Below are positions 12,801 to 25,728 of a DNA stretch of 64,000 nt, in pieces. The translations under genes and the position numbers were made by a program. Position 1 is the first letter of the stretch; every line of letters starts with the position of its first letter. Source of the stretch: Stratiolaelaps scimitus. Lineage: Eukaryota > Arthropoda > Arachnida > Mesostigmata > Laelapidae. The DNA lies in NCBI GenBank assembly GCA_019614645.1, contig JABWDB010000017.1:2182501-2246500 (forward strand). The letters are read 5' to 3'. The notes under the pieces were generated by a model, which saw only the letters and a list, made by a program, of their open reading frames with translations, made no database searches and was not told the DNA's origin.

Positions 12801-15800
12801 GGATTCACTTTGACTGACGGACGTTGCTTTTGACGAGCTTAAGACAAGCACGAGCAAACGCCAGGCCGAGAGAGAGAGAGACAGCGCGGCCAACACGAAA
12901 ACCCCGAGACGCGAGCAACGAGAGGCTCGGTCGCGCTCGCGGTTCGTGAGCACCGTGAGTTCCTATGCGAGCAAACTGCCGAGGAGCGCACAACATCGTT
13001 GAACAGAAACACGGGACAAGATGACGCATGCTGACTCAGTAGATCCTCACGCTGGCACGTCACACATGTCTCGCCCAATATCGGACATCATCACCGGGCA
13101 TGCTTAAAGATCGATTCAATTCTGATTATATTTATGATCATGAGTAATATTCGACTAGATTTGATGATTAGAGGGAAAACACGAAGAGGAGGAGGAGGAG
13201 GAGGGGATATGTTGCCTGATGCTGCCTGACGAGGATGAGGCGGTTAAAGCGGCGTGACTTGAGAGACCGGGAAGGAAATTGCTCGGTAGAAAATTGTGAG
13301 GTTATTTCGTCTAATCGCTATGAGACGTTTGAGGCAGGACTGACTCCCCGCATGGGACTGATGACTCCTTCGTATTTTCGACGATGCAGCCTGTATTGAC
13401 TTGTATGAGAGGCGAACACCGGTATTTATGCATTGCTGTTATGCATCGTCATTATGATTGCGCTTGTATTATTTCGGAGCTAGCCGCGTTGTTATTCGCG
13501 AGATGATCGACGTATGATAAAAATCGAGAAAAAGCAGCGGACACGATGACGGAGCAAGATACGGAATAATTTGTGACGCGACAGCGGGCGGATAACACCG
13601 CATGGATATTCGACGATGCCGACATATCTTGACAGGATGTATGCAACTCGGTTACGTATTGAACGCGGACGTAGTCGCGTCCCGAACTACGAATTGGACG
13701 ATTAACCGGAGTTCAGTGAACAGTTGTAACTGTTCGGGTGGAGGCCACTACGAGACGCGTGAGTGTTTCATGCTTGCCGGAGAAGCTTGCCGCAGGTATA
13801 AAGGCTGTAGCTTGAAAAGCATATAGCTAAATTTTGGCTAAATTGCGGGCAAGCAGCTTTGAGAAATGGACATCTGCACCCGACGTCATTTCTCGTGTTC
13901 AATCAGACTCAGTTTGTCTAAAACTGTGAAGGTCAGAGGCCGTCTCTTATGGCGCTTGAGCATTTGCCATCGTTGGACAATAGTAATACTAATCATAATG
14001 ATAGAAGATCACATTGCCTTTGTAATACTTCAAAGGTATTTTGTTGCTGGAAATATTTTAGTGTTGTGATAATCGTTGACAATTAATTATTTACACGCGA
14101 CCTCTAAAGGAGATGAAGCGAAATGTTATCGTATAATTTTAGTCAGAACTACTCCCTTGAATAAACGAGTATTCCACTCGACTTGCACGGCTTAACTTAC
14201 TCTCGACATCACCGGAAATAGCAGGCCAGGCATGCGGTTTTACGATTTCGATTCAACGGATAACACAGTACAGCATAACAGGTTCGTTTGACCAGAACCT
14301 ATGGCTTCCACAGAATTATTCATCTGTTATACAGGGTGCAGTGGACAAGTTGTTCCACCACGTCGTATCGAACATGGAAACTTGGAGTCATTTCCAGTCG
14401 AAGAAAACCATCACGTTGGCGTTTGCCATTGTCCAAAATAGCAAATTTTGCGTGTGGAGAAGGGAGCTACGGTTCGGCGTTTGTCCACATGTTATAGGTT
14501 AATGGTGCGCGTTTAACTATCTGGTGCTCATCCGGTGCTCGATTGTGTCTCCACGGATTCGATTGAGTGCGCCCTTTCTGTGGAAGCACAAGTTCGTTCC
14601 AAACCTCAACAAGCATCAGCTCAAAGCGAACTAAATTGTTCATGGGTGGAATCGATACGGATCACACAGGCGACGTATGGCGTCAACCTCTGACCCCAAT
14701 CGAACGACCCGAATCATAGTCACTGAGTTTGGAACGGACCTCTCCGCCGGCCATGCACCTACCGAACACAATTACTGCTACCATTTATCCGTAGGCTAAA
14801 GAGGAAGAGGAGCAGGATCTCCAACAGCATTTTGCGCTCATTTAGCCCGAGCTACTCTCGACTACCCGACTAACCCGCTCGCGATTCCATTACTACGAAA
14901 TTAACTACGAGTCTTCGTGGGCCGAAATCACCACCAAATGTCGTTTCCTCATCGACAATCATCGACAAGCGCCGATTGGTAGCAGACAACTAGAAATACA
15001 TCATTTAAGACCTCGTCAGACGACGCTGTTCGCATTTCAATTCTTCGTCTGCCACTGACCGCTACCTATCATATATGGGCTGATACTCGTAGGCCCGCGC
15101 GCAGGATTGGACGCCAGTTGTCAGTGGCTGGACTGAGGTGAGATGCGCTGACGTGAGGTGAGGTGGGCTTCATCAAGCGACGCGAAATAAAGCATACAGA
15201 GACAAGAAGCGGGCCACACAATTTCGATCTCGTTCAGGACGACTTCAGTGAGGCGGGGTTGACGGACGCCGCTGGGAAGGCAACAGCAACAGGAGGGAGG
15301 AACTGGGCTTTATTGATTTCGAGAACTACACCGAAAAGTGGTTTCGACCGGCCACAGTTCTACAGGACAGTTCGATCGCTGGCCGGCGGGATCCCGATGG
15401 TCGGGGAGTCTGGAGACCGTACGTTTCTTAGCGGTTCTCACCATCGGTCGTTCGACCTGCGCCCTCATCGGGGTCGTTCTCATCGTCGTCGCCGTCGGTT
15501 TCTGGGGGTGTCGGGCCGGGGTACAATTTACAGGGTACGCGGCCGAATGACGAAGCCTGGCCAGGAGCGCAGGGCTTGCTCAAGCTGCAGGGTGTAAATT
15601 GGAATACCTCAAATAGCTAAGCTACATGTTGTCGAATACAAGTACAAGACGGAACTAAGTCGCCGTTGTACGCTCTGCTGGTAGACAGAACGATCGTTAG
15701 AATTAATTTCTTAGTCATCAGTAGTCCGTGGCGGAATGTGTCCAGTTCGATGGATAATTATGTGGGCTCGGCTCGCTGGTCAATTTAAGAAGTGACATTT

Positions 15801-18800
15801 AATCGACTTTAGAAAAGATGTAATAGAATTTCGATGATCGACGAAAATAAAGCACTGTGAGTTTATCGAACACTAAACAGCACACGTGAACATACAAAAT
15901 CTATTCACACGAGTACGTGTTATGCTGTTGTCTGTCCATTCACAGACATTATTGTGTTAACAATCGATCATTTTGAGTGGATATTACGTCTTATAGAAGA
16001 CACTGTATGGCTTCTCTGATCGAAGCGCGCGCATGTGTGCTTCCTATACTTACAAATTTATCTCAGGCTACGCAGTAGCTTATTGGTGAATCACCCAGAA
16101 CGAACTGGGGCGGCCAGACCGTTGTAGGCCATCCATGCTCTGGTAGTCGTATGGAAAATACGAAAATACGGCCTATGCAGAAACATGCGTACTCCAATCG
16201 TATAGGATCCTGTGGCCATCCAATTTGAAATAGCCTCGAACGCGACGCATCGCCCTATAGCTGGCTGCGTAGGCGTATCAGCCACGGGAGGAGGAGAAGC
16301 AAACGTAGTGACCTGTAAACACAGCTGCCGTAGGCTATGCTAGCCACAGTATGTGGCATTGTATCAATTGAGTTGATTCGAAAGTACATGACCCGGTTAC
16401 GCGGCGGACATTTCCCCTCCCGTCCGGGATCTCGCTGCTATCCCCGGTGCCAGATGGACGTTCGCAAATAAACAACAGGTTCAGCCTAATTTACTATCGC
16501 CAAGGAAATAACGTAGAGAAGGAGAGAGAGAGAATCATCCTCATCATTAAGAGAAGATCTCACTGGGGTACGGTAATGGCATAGACGGTCATTGGTGTCG
16601 AGTCCACTTAGTGATCTGATCACTGCTTATTAGCATGGCTCCGATACAGGAGATATATGGATGGATGGACGATTCACGCATTCACCAACCAGTTCCTCTC
16701 GACGACGCTAGATGGGCACACAACGGACCCGATATAACAATATATTGGCTGCTGAGGAGCGTGTATAGCTAACGGAGTTATGCTCTTGCTCGTTGAGGCT
16801 CGACCTCGTACGGTTCTCTGTTCTCGTCTCAGCTTCGTCCCTGATGTGTGTATGTGACACCGTCGTCCGAGGGCGCGAGTTGATCCACAGTCGAATCGAA
16901 TGCGATAGAATAGCCTAACCGAACCTGTTGCGGCGCGCGGATCGGTTACCAGAACTACCCACGCCGCAGAGTCTCCTCTTCGCCGCACTGCTACTACCAC
17001 CATTACTACGACGATCGAGATTCTAAATGAGATCCAATTGCTTCATTAAGTTGCTGCGGGTGAATTTCTCTCCCGGCGTTCCTAGTTAGCTTGGCTTCTT
17101 GTTCAAAGTGAATTCACCACCCGCAGCGGCCGCAGGGGGCGTTCGTCACTCTTAGCTGACTCCTTCTGACACTGACTTCTCGCTCGGCTCCGCCGTTAAG
17201 AGAGTTTCATCTCCCTTGCGCCGCGTCGCAACGATTCTCCGATAGAGGTGGTGGTGGTGCTGCTTGCCCTCCTCGTTGCGGTTCTCGAAAGCCGGCTCGT
17301 ATCACCACGTCACTCGGTCTCGCGTCCGCTCTCGAATAACAACGGACCTGGCCGAGTTCAGGTCGCAGCGGCGCCGCTAGTCCTAAACCTAGCCTTGACG
17401 GCCGGTGAAATCGGGAGCAGCCGATTCTCGTTGAGCCGTCTGAGCGTTGCCAATTAGAGCAACGGTTGGCTACAACGACTATAATACTATTGCCGTTAAG
17501 GCTGCTACCACTGGCAATTTGTGGACGGGTGGGGCGCAGGCAAATGTCACCAGACACATTGGTAATAGGTGTATGTCAGCAAACGGATCACTGAGGTCAC
17601 CGCTATGCAACGGTATACTTGGAACGTGTTATGCTGTCATATTGTCGATAGCATGGTACCACGGTGGTGCCACATCGTTACAATCTTCGATGTCTTTATG
17701 AAGCATGCTCTCGGTACGTTTCGACGCGATTGTATCACCGTGTGTCTCGCAGCATCCATGTCGTCGTTTGCTTGCACGGATGGCTGGCGGTTGGCCATCT
17801 CAGTATAGAGCTACGGGCTATATTGGTTTGGTTCTCTCAGCCGCGGCATGATACCCGTTCTGTGAACACTTCTCCACGAAGCACAAAGCAAAGTGTTCGT
17901 GGAACGCCGCTGGAGGGCGCTTTTTCCTCCTCGAGTTGGGTCGTGTTGATTTCCAACATTCGCTCCTCCTCTAATAAACTCCGACTACCGAGCCTGCTCT
18001 GCTTTGCCGGCTGTAAGCAGAGTTTGGCTTTCCTATCTTGGCTTGGATTGTGCTAGAAATATGCTGGCGACCTGTGAAAAGGCGTATGGTGCGCTAGCGA
18101 GTGTTGCTGAGATAGCCCGAGGGTGGGGCACCGTACATGTTTCATAGATATACAGGATGATAGGTTATTACGCTTCAATCAGTTAGTTAGTGATTATAAA
18201 GAGAGAGTTTACTTGTAATTTCTTTAAGCTGTAACTTCTGACAGGTTGAATCGATGAGTTTGTAGATCACGAAACCTATATGTTGCTCTTCGAAGTTTAT
18301 CTTCAAAATCGACCTCGTCTATAAGGCTGTATCTGCTTACGATATATAGAGGCACTCGTGACGTTGTACAACAACAACAATTGTTGTCAATTTATTTGAC
18401 CCTAGAAATACCAACATTCTGGCAGAATGGCACGATATCTGAACAACAACATGGGCTAGCTGCAGTGTGCTCTTCATGTCAAGCCGTCCTCGTGATAGTT
18501 CATTCAGTTCTCGTGATAATCTCGGCAGTAACGTCGTTAGTATTACCTAGGGACATAGCTTGGATAAATAGACCGGGTATCGCAGGCCATACTACGGTAT
18601 CTAATGGCAAAAAAGCTGGCAAAAAAACTAAGAAACTTTTTTTTTGTATTATCTGCCAAGCAACTAGCTACCACAGGTTTGAATTTTTGAGTTTAGTCTT
18701 CGACAAAAAAATAGTCTGATTCCTACGCTCGTAAACTGCATTTCATTGCCAATTGCCATTGACAGCTAAAATGTATACAATATTTTGATTTCGATCATGT

Positions 18801-21079
18801 GTACAGTGGTAATCCTAGCCATGAAAGTCGAATGCGATGTTTGTTTCTCTCTAAATGTTGTGATTAGCAGAGTCATCATTCGCCTGTTCGTTATGTAATT
18901 TGTCTAGAAAGCTCTTTCTTAACTTGACACTGTTTCGTTTCTTTGTTGCATTGCTCGTATTTGGTGCAATCCTGTATGTGGAAAATGAACGGATGTCATT
19001 CTGTGACCACGAGAATTCGTGGGACTGATCTTGATCTCCTTCTTACGGGTTATCCTTGTGCAGATTCGCTCCAAAACTTAGCGGAGCATCTTGATCTTTT
19101 TACTGTACAATGATTTAGGGTAGTTTAGAATTGTCTCGCCGGAAGCTTCTATAGTATATTCATACATTCAGTGTCTTGGAGAAACCGCGAACAGACGATG
19201 GTACAGCTCAACGAATGGGGCAGGGTCCGACGAAGATCACGAAGATATGTCTGCACCCACACTCATTGGATGACCATTACAGTTGTCTACATATTGGAAA
19301 AATTTAAAACTGGAAAACTGTTCATCCATATATCTTCATATTATGGAGTATATACGAATTTTGTTATCGCTATCTTTAAGATTACAATGTCGGCTATTCT
19401 CGGCGCGCCAGTCGGGTCGGGTTCTTTCCTTTTGCTCGCTAAGCCACAGAGCGAAGTCGTTGTCGACCTCGAGTCGTTTCCCGCATAGCACCATAGGTAC
19501 GAACATATTCTAAATCTTATGGCTGTGGACCGTTTTATTTGTCATCGACACCCTGCAATACGTGTGATGCTCAGTGGCGTTGCCATTGCGATAAACGCCT
19601 CTCGTAGCTATTCACTGACGCAGATAGACCGAGGCCGTCATCCGTAGAGCGGCCGTGGCAGGACGACTTGACACTCAGAGGGATTCGTTCGTTCTAAGCG
19701 ACCCTCGCTCGGCTGGTACCAGTCAACAAGCCTGCTTGGCTTCTTCAGATGCCGTCACTGCAGTCGCAGAGACTGCTTCTGTCGTTGCTGTTAAACGGTG
19801 GAAAATTAATGAACTTTACTGCCAGAGGGCGCCGCTATCTGGTCTATGGTCGTCGTTGGGGAGTAGCACAAAGCAGACGCTCAAGTGATCACCGGCTCTC
19901 TAGGCCGAGCTGAGAAAATTCGGTTGTGACGACCCCGGTTGTGCCGCCGTCAGGATTGTCCACACTGCCGGCTTGGTCCTACGAGCCGTACAGAGAGGTT
20001 GAGTGGCTTACTCATGCACGCTATTATGGGATGGGCTCACTCCAAAGCGATTTGGGAGAAGATCCAAGTGACGACAATTCAAGCGGCCACAGTGCTTCGC
20101 TGTATAGCTGGACTGTGTACACGTACGCGTCAAAGGCCTTTATGACGGTAAAGATCCGGGGAACAGTTCAAGGAGCAATTAGTTGGCTGATCGAAATGAG
20201 ATGAACAAGAATCAGAAATAAGACGGGAGGAAAATTATAGAAGAACAAACCGCAATAGATGATGACTTCGATGCATGATGAACATTTGTCGATTCTTTTT
20301 TTATAATAGAAAAAAAAGATGATTCGCCAGTATGGATAATTGGAGATGAAGGATACCTATTATATTAGTAATATATATAAAATAGTAATAACTTTTATGA
20401 TGTCTTGATGGAACAATATATTATTATTATTTACACACCCTTTAGCAGGGGGGGGGGCTTGATTCAGGTACTTATTCAGCTAAGATAGTTTACTCATTGT
20501 TTGTGTAGGCTATTTGGAAACAATTGTGACTAATACTTATTCGCATGGTGCGGACCTTATCAAAATCTGATAGGTCCAGCAGAAATCTTCCGTTACGCGT
20601 ACACCGCATATGGTCAGTATTTGAGTTCTGCCGAATCTGCAAGGGCCAACTTTGTGTGGACGCTCACCATTGGCTAGGTACGCATTTATGTACAGCATTT
20701 CACGTTAAACTAAAAGGACAAGATCGTAAATCGATTTTGAGAGAAAAAAAAATACTCCAAGCGTCAAGTTATTAAATAATTATCATGCACACTCTACAGT
20801 GAAACTTGAATGCTTGGAATGAGTATTAGAGACGAAGCGTTTATCTCTGGAAAAAAATGCATTTCTTTTCTAAATACTGGACAGCGTAAGGGAAATTCGC
20901 GGAAGTGACTCCAAGTGAATTGGGTTTCCTTTTTCTCTGCAGAACGTTGCTGATTGATGTTGTTATTAGATTTTTGTGTGCAGGGTGACTTCCGACCTCC
21001 TAGTGCGTATAAGAGTCCCTCACTACAGTATAGATTCGGAGCAAATATAGAAATCCTTGAGGATTTCCCCAGATAAGAA

Positions 21080-21115
<36 letters not shown>

Positions 21116-22000
21116 CAGATACCGGTGCCATACTGAAGTTATTGGAAGGAGGCCGCCGACACTCGTGTGTGATCAATATACGTGTACGATTCAATGAACA
21201 ACCTTAATCTCGTTAGTTAAGCCGGATGACGCTTGTTAGGCCGAACAGCAGTTTTGTTCAGTTTATCTCTGTCGAAGGTCGACCTTCGAAAAGATGTCCC
21301 CAAGTTTCACTTACAAAAAAAAAAACGAAAACTGCCCCGAAATCATCCGCTTGCCTGGCTGTGCCAATTCCCTCCAGCCATGACGACTCGAGAACTCGGG
21401 GTGTTGGTGGACGCCGAATAGAGCGATCTGTATCTTGCGCTTTCGATTTTCATATATAATACGTTAATGTCGTTGAAACGGCTACGCCAACAGATTGTTA
21501 AATCACTCTTAAATCTTTCGTATCTCGATTCGCAGAATCTGTCTTCTTCTCAGTGACTCCGTGTTCTGCTATTTCTCGTGTTCACTTAAGTCTGCCATTG
21601 TTCCTCTAGTATCGAGTCCATTGTAGGTTCGAGTTAGTTTCTTCAGCGTTCGATGGATGATCTCCAGCATCATGCGAAGCGTCCGATAGCGAACAGCAAA
21701 GAGTCGTCGTATTGCCATTGGCCGCCCTACCATCGTCGCCTTTCTCACAGCAAATCTGTTGTTCCCTTGACTCTCGTTGTCCTAACCCATATCGCTGAAT
21801 ACCCCCACGCGTGTCTCTTCTGCCCGCTCTCCCGATCTGTTCTGACGCCTCGAACAATCCACTTCACTGGGGAGAAGGCCGATCTACTTCCCTTGCTGCT
21901 CTCCCCTTGGTCGCAGCGAGCTGCGGACTAACATCCCTCCTTTTCTCGTTCAGTTCCTCTCGTTGACTCTTCCCCCGGGCCCCTTCGCACAGCAATCACG
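6881..22000. other. Gene-poor stretch, no recognised gene
   Basis: I recognise no gene in this interval. Simple repeats include TA-rich tracts at 11491-11515 and 11588-11611, a GAG-rich tract near 13187-13204, a (TA)n run at 21083-21112, and poly-A/T and poly-G runs. A frame at 10036-10291 is open for about 85 codons without an early ATG and is unrecognised. GC-rich patches at about 15.1-15.6 and 16.9-17.5 kb give overlapping open frames in several phases, which points to composition rather than coding. Confidence 0.5.
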
Positions 22001-23012
22001 CAGCTACCGCATCTCTCTCTCTCTCTCTCTCGCCGCCTATCACCTAATTAACCTTTCAATTAACAGCCATTGATCTCCCCCCTACCAACGCCCAGACCCC
22101 CGCTCGGTCGTTCGCAAGTTAGTGCCGTTGTCGCAAGCCGACCCTCCGACAACTAGCGGCACCAACGGCGACTACCCCGCTGGCTGATCGGCCGGCCGTG
22201 GCGGGCCTGTGAAGGACTGTATCGCCGCTGCTGCCGCTGCTGCCGACGCCGCCGCGAAATGACGGCTGACTCGGCCGCTATTACTCTGCGCTATTACTAC
22301 GGCCACCGGCACCACTAAGCTTCTACTACCACTACTACGCCTACCTCGCTCGTTCGCGACGGCGGCGGCAGCGGCAGCGACGACGACAACAACGACAACA
22401 ACGAGATGCTATGCTACGACGAAATAAGTCTTCGTTCGTTGCTACGGGCCGCTGTTACGGAGCCGCAGCGAGCGCTCCGATCCAACAGCGACTACCCATG
22501 ATTCCCTTTCAGGCGAGCTCCGCCGCCCCGAGAGGCGGAGCGCCCTGGTGACGCCGCCCACAACAAATGGAGAGGGAACACCGCTACGGAGAGCTAAAAG
22601 CAGACGAGCCTATGAAGCGAGCAGCATATCTCTGCAACACAGCTAGTGGCGACAAGCATTCACCCTGCATAGTAATCCTAGAACAAATGAACGCTTGTAG
22701 TTGAACAGGCGTCATTAGCGAACAAAGTGGTACAAGTTGTACTAGAAATTGCTGAAAGTTCAATCGTTGTCGAAGCAGCAACAACAACAACAGCAACAGA
22801 AACATCATAGCGTTTTGTGCATCACCATCCGTTGCGTCGCGTGCAACTGTCAGCGGCAGCTAGAGCAAGACTACAAAGTTACTTTTTAGTTGTGTTCGAC
22901 AGACGGCAGCAACGAGGCCAGCAAGTAGTTGCGCTGTTGGCGCCCTCCCCCCCCGCGCGCTCTTGCTGTTCTTCACCCTGTGCATTTGTGCCATCACACA
23001 CCCGCCCTCACG
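22001..23012 (+). promoter_or_regulatory. Probable promoter and 5' leader of msh
   Basis: About 1 kb directly before the msh start codon is GC- and CpG-rich, with a (CT)n run at about 22012-22031 and CAA/CAG-type triplets near 22380-22410 and 22780-22800. A stop in the msh frame at 22926-22928 shows that coding does not extend upstream in this exon. No convincing TATA box or initiator could be fixed, so the transcription start is unknown. Some of this interval is probably transcribed leader. The assignment rests on position and composition only. Confidence 0.35.
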
Positions 23013-23445
23013 ATGACTGGATTACTCAATGATAGTGGTGTCGTTCCCGTTGACCAGGCGATCGCACCCGAACAGGCCGTAGGGGCGAAGAAGTTCACCC
23101 CGTTCTCAGTCGACTACCTTCTTTCCGATGTGCTGCCGTCGAGCAAGCAGAGTACGGTTGACGATGGCCCGACGCGAAGTCCCTCACCTCGATCGGGGGC
23201 GACGGACCCCGATCCGTCCTGTTCCGACTCGGAATCTGAACAGGAAGAGGGCGACGTCGAGGCGTCGTATCCACCGCTGACGCCATCGGTATCACCGGCA
23301 CCGTCCCCGTGTTCGTCAACGTCGCCGTCGCCTGTCGGCCTATACCCCAGCATGGGTGTGTTCAATCCCGCAGAGCATGCGATGATGTCCACGATGGGAC
23401 TCGGATGGAACGCCTGGTACAATCAGCAAGCCGCCATGCCAATTG
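23013..23445 (+). CDS. msh: msh/Drop (Msx-class homeobox) exon 1: N-terminal part, residues 1-144 and the first base of codon 145
   Basis: This exon encodes the N-terminal regulatory half of an Msx-family homeodomain transcription factor, a nuclear DNA-binding protein that in Drosophila patterns dorsal neuroectoderm and muscle. The ATG at 23013 has A at -3 and follows an in-frame stop at 22926. Residues 31-37, FSVDYLL, fit the eh1 motif that recruits Groucho/TLE corepressors. Residues about 53-107 are rich in Ser, Pro and acidic residues (for example SCSDSESEQEE) and are probably disordered. A tryptophan pair in GWNAWYNQ (131-138) follows. The exon ends at ATTG|GTAAGT, and joining to 23867 restores an aspartate codon and keeps the frame. 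In total 433 + 386 bases give 272 residues plus stop. The family call rests mainly on exon 2. Confidence 0.88.
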
Positions 23446-23866
23446 GTAAGTTACACTTGACAACACTCGCCAGAACGAACGAGATAAAATGATATAGCTC
23501 TGCGAAATTAAGCAAGCACGCCTGTAACTAACTGTATACGGTGGTATGAACAGTGTCGGAATCTGCCAGGTTAACTATTAGCATACGTGCGTAATCGAGC
23601 TTATTATTAGTGGTCATTCTTGTGCAGACTTCGCTTGTACCCGAACGGTAGATATGTATCTTAGATCAGCCTTCGAATAGAGTACTTCTGTAAATTATCG
23701 TAAGTGTCAAGGTCCTCCATGGACTTTATCATTGCAACTACTCCCAAGAGGAAATGAAACCTCTCTTAATAGCTAGCTGAGAACACGGTAGCTATACAGA
23801 TGTACAACTATACGAGATGCTCTGAAGACTAACCAGCTATTTCGTCACTTTTGCTCCGTTGTGTAG
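23446..23866 (+). other. Intron of msh (421 bases)
   Basis: The intron runs from GTAAGT at 23446 to TGTAG at 23866 and splits codon 145 after its first base. Reading through the donor gives about 15 more codons and then a stop, while splicing joins two frames that make a canonical Msx protein. One intron upstream of the homeodomain is also the layout of vertebrate Msx genes. No conserved element stands out inside it. Confidence 0.85.
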
Positions 23867-24252
23867 ATGCCCGTCTAGCCGAACTACCAAAACTGCCTCC
23901 TGGCCCAATGAAGTGTCATCTGCGCAAGCACAAAACGAACCGTAAGCCTCGTACGCCGTTTACGACCCAGCAGCTGATGTCACTCGAGCGGAAGTTCCAC
24001 GTTAAGCAGTATTTGTCTATAGCGGAGCGGGCAGAGTTCTCGTCGTCGCTGAAGCTGACCGAAACGCAGGTGAAGATCTGGTTCCAAAATCGTCGTGCAA
24101 AGGAAAAGCGCCTCAAGGAAGCTGAAGATGAGCGGATGCGAATGGCCCAACGACCATTGCACCTGTTACATCCGCTAGCTCTCGGCCTGCCGTTTCTCCC
24201 CATGCACCACCCGCAAATGATGCATGCTCCTCTACCGAAACTCGAGAAGTAG
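23867..24252 (+). CDS. msh: msh/Drop (Msx-class homeobox) exon 2: homeodomain and C-terminus
   Basis: This exon carries the complete DNA-binding domain. The Msx-specific N-terminal extension LRKHKT leads into a 60-residue homeodomain at residues 169-228 (bases 23938-24117). Diagnostic features are [10 protein letters not shown] at the N-terminal arm, [16 protein letters not shown] in helices 1-2, and the recognition helix [15 protein letters not shown] with Gln50, Asn51 and Arg53. These identify the Msx class over other NK-type homeoboxes. The segment after the helix ([19 protein letters not shown]) resembles, but differs from, the usual AKRLQEAE-type Msx extension. The C-terminus is short, hydrophobic and His/Met/Pro-rich and stops with TAG at 24250. 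The predicted 272 residues are near vertebrate Msx length and well short of Drosophila Drop. No frameshift or lost key residue is seen, so the gene looks intact. Confidence 0.95.
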
Positions 24253-25561
24253 ACGAATTGCAACATCGTTGCCGTCAGCCACCGCACGCTGCAAGACTTG
24301 ATGTGCTAGAGCAATTAATTTATAAAGGTCGAATAGCTATTAATCGTCGCAAATGAGACGCCATGACGAAGACATGCGACAGCGAACAAGGCGGGCCAGA
24401 AAAATATCACGACAGGTTGAACAAGGGGCACGACGAATTTCGATTATGTGTGGCCCCATTCGACGGCTGATCGTTTCATAGCTCTCGACACCTCGGCGAA
24501 TCCTGCGATCAACAAATAGTCACCTACTGCTACGATAGTGAAAGGCTATCGGCAATCCACCGATAGATATGCACACAGCGGTACAAAGTGGCGCATACTG
24601 CATCCAGCAGGATTGAGAGTCGAAGCAGCACACTTCTGATCCAGCGGTTGCCACCATCCACCACATGGTGGATGACTCGAGTCTCATGCACCTAGCCCGG
24701 AGTTGTAAGCAGCCCCCCGTTCGGTTCTCGGAACGTGGACCAGCAGAGGAGGAAGGGCAGCTAAGCAGCAATAACAGCGACGGCGACGATCGCCGGCCGC
24801 AGGAATCAACGATCAGCGCTCCTCGTGCTCGTGTTGTACTCTTTAATTAACCACACATACACACGCGAGAGGTGAGGTCGGCTGTGGGGTTAGCGGCTGG
24901 TGAAGAATATCATGCTGTACGGATCTCAAACTTGTGCCGCCCTAAGCTCCGATCATTCGCCCCCTCACCCCGGCGATCAGTCAACAACAACAACAACAGC
25001 AACAACAATCACTGCAATAGCAATACGGATGGCCGCCCAGTCGCTCGCTGCTCGCTCGATCGATCGATCGGCTCCCGAGCGCGCAGCTCTTGGAAATCTC
25101 TCGGAGGAGTAACATCCGATGCTGCTCCGACTATAGACTTCGTCCGGTTTTCACCGCCAACAGAAGCCTGGAGTTCATATACCTAACACGTCATACACAC
25201 ACACATGTGCACACACAAACAGGCGGAATGCACGTGCGTTCGCACAGAGAAAAGAAAAGAGAGAGAAAGTGGTGCACACGCATGTATTAAAAGACACGAC
25301 ACTGCTGTATATATATACATATATAATATAACACGCCTACAAAGTACGAGAAGATACACAAACTGTAAATACACCTGTAAGTAGCAATTGCATATATAGT
25401 TAATAATGTAAACAAACTGTTTTTAAAAGAGGTGGAGTATTTATACGGTTTTTAAACGCTGATCGAGATTGAGAGAGAATTGAGAAAAGAGATACTATGC
25501 CTACGCAGGTGGCAACAGGGCCGCCCACAGATACAATATGGGCAATGCATATGGTTGTTAT

Positions 25562-25582
25562 GTATCTCGCTTGGCGAGATAC
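25562..25582 (+). promoter_or_regulatory. Perfect stem-loop in the putative msh 3' UTR
   Basis: GTATCTCGC pairs perfectly with GCGAGATAC across a TTG loop, giving a 9-bp stem with a 3-base loop. It lies about 75 bases before the likely polyadenylation signal. A role as an RNA-binding or stability element is inference; DNA-level dyad function is equally possible. Confidence 0.45.
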
Positions 25583-25651
25583 GCTTGTGTCCGCCTGCCG
25601 GATGGAGGACGGATCTCCCCCTACGTGGACGGAGGTTGATGACGAAAAACC

Positions 25652-25676
25652 CTGAATAAATGATTCGATTATTCAG
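25652..25676 (+). terminator. Polyadenylation signal within a stem-loop
   Basis: CTGAATAA (25652-25659) pairs with TTATTCAG (25669-25676) across a 9-base loop, and the AATAAA hexamer at 25655-25660 is mostly in the stem. It is the first full AATAAA seen after the msh stop and is followed by GT-rich sequence. Use of this site is inferred. Confidence 0.4.
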
Positions 25677-25712
25677 TCAATAATAAGACATGCTGTGCTT
25701 CTTCTCATTATA

Positions 25713-25728
25713 CAATATAATTATATTG
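25713..25728. repeat. 16-base perfect palindrome
   Basis: CAATATAATTATATTG reads identically on both strands, just past the likely msh polyadenylation site. It is AT-rich, so chance is a real explanation. It could equally be a dimeric protein-binding site. Confidence 0.35.

Larger units (their letters stand above)
24253..25690 (+). other. Probable 3' untranslated region of msh
   Basis: After the stop codon no frame continues, and the DNA becomes more AT-rich, with CAA repeats near 24985-25010, CA runs near 25195-25225 and TA-rich tracts near 25307-25330. The best polyadenylation signal is AATAAA at 25655-25660, followed by a GT-rich stretch near 25690, which would give a 3' UTR of about 1.4 kb. 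An ATTAAA-type signal near 25285 is an alternative. The extent is inferred; no transcript evidence is available. Confidence 0.4.

Noticed and set aside
19926..20204. Frames with a loose likeness to LINE C-terminal sequence (..TTIQAATVLRCIAG..)
   Set aside because: The likeness covers fewer than 15 residues with no second block in order.
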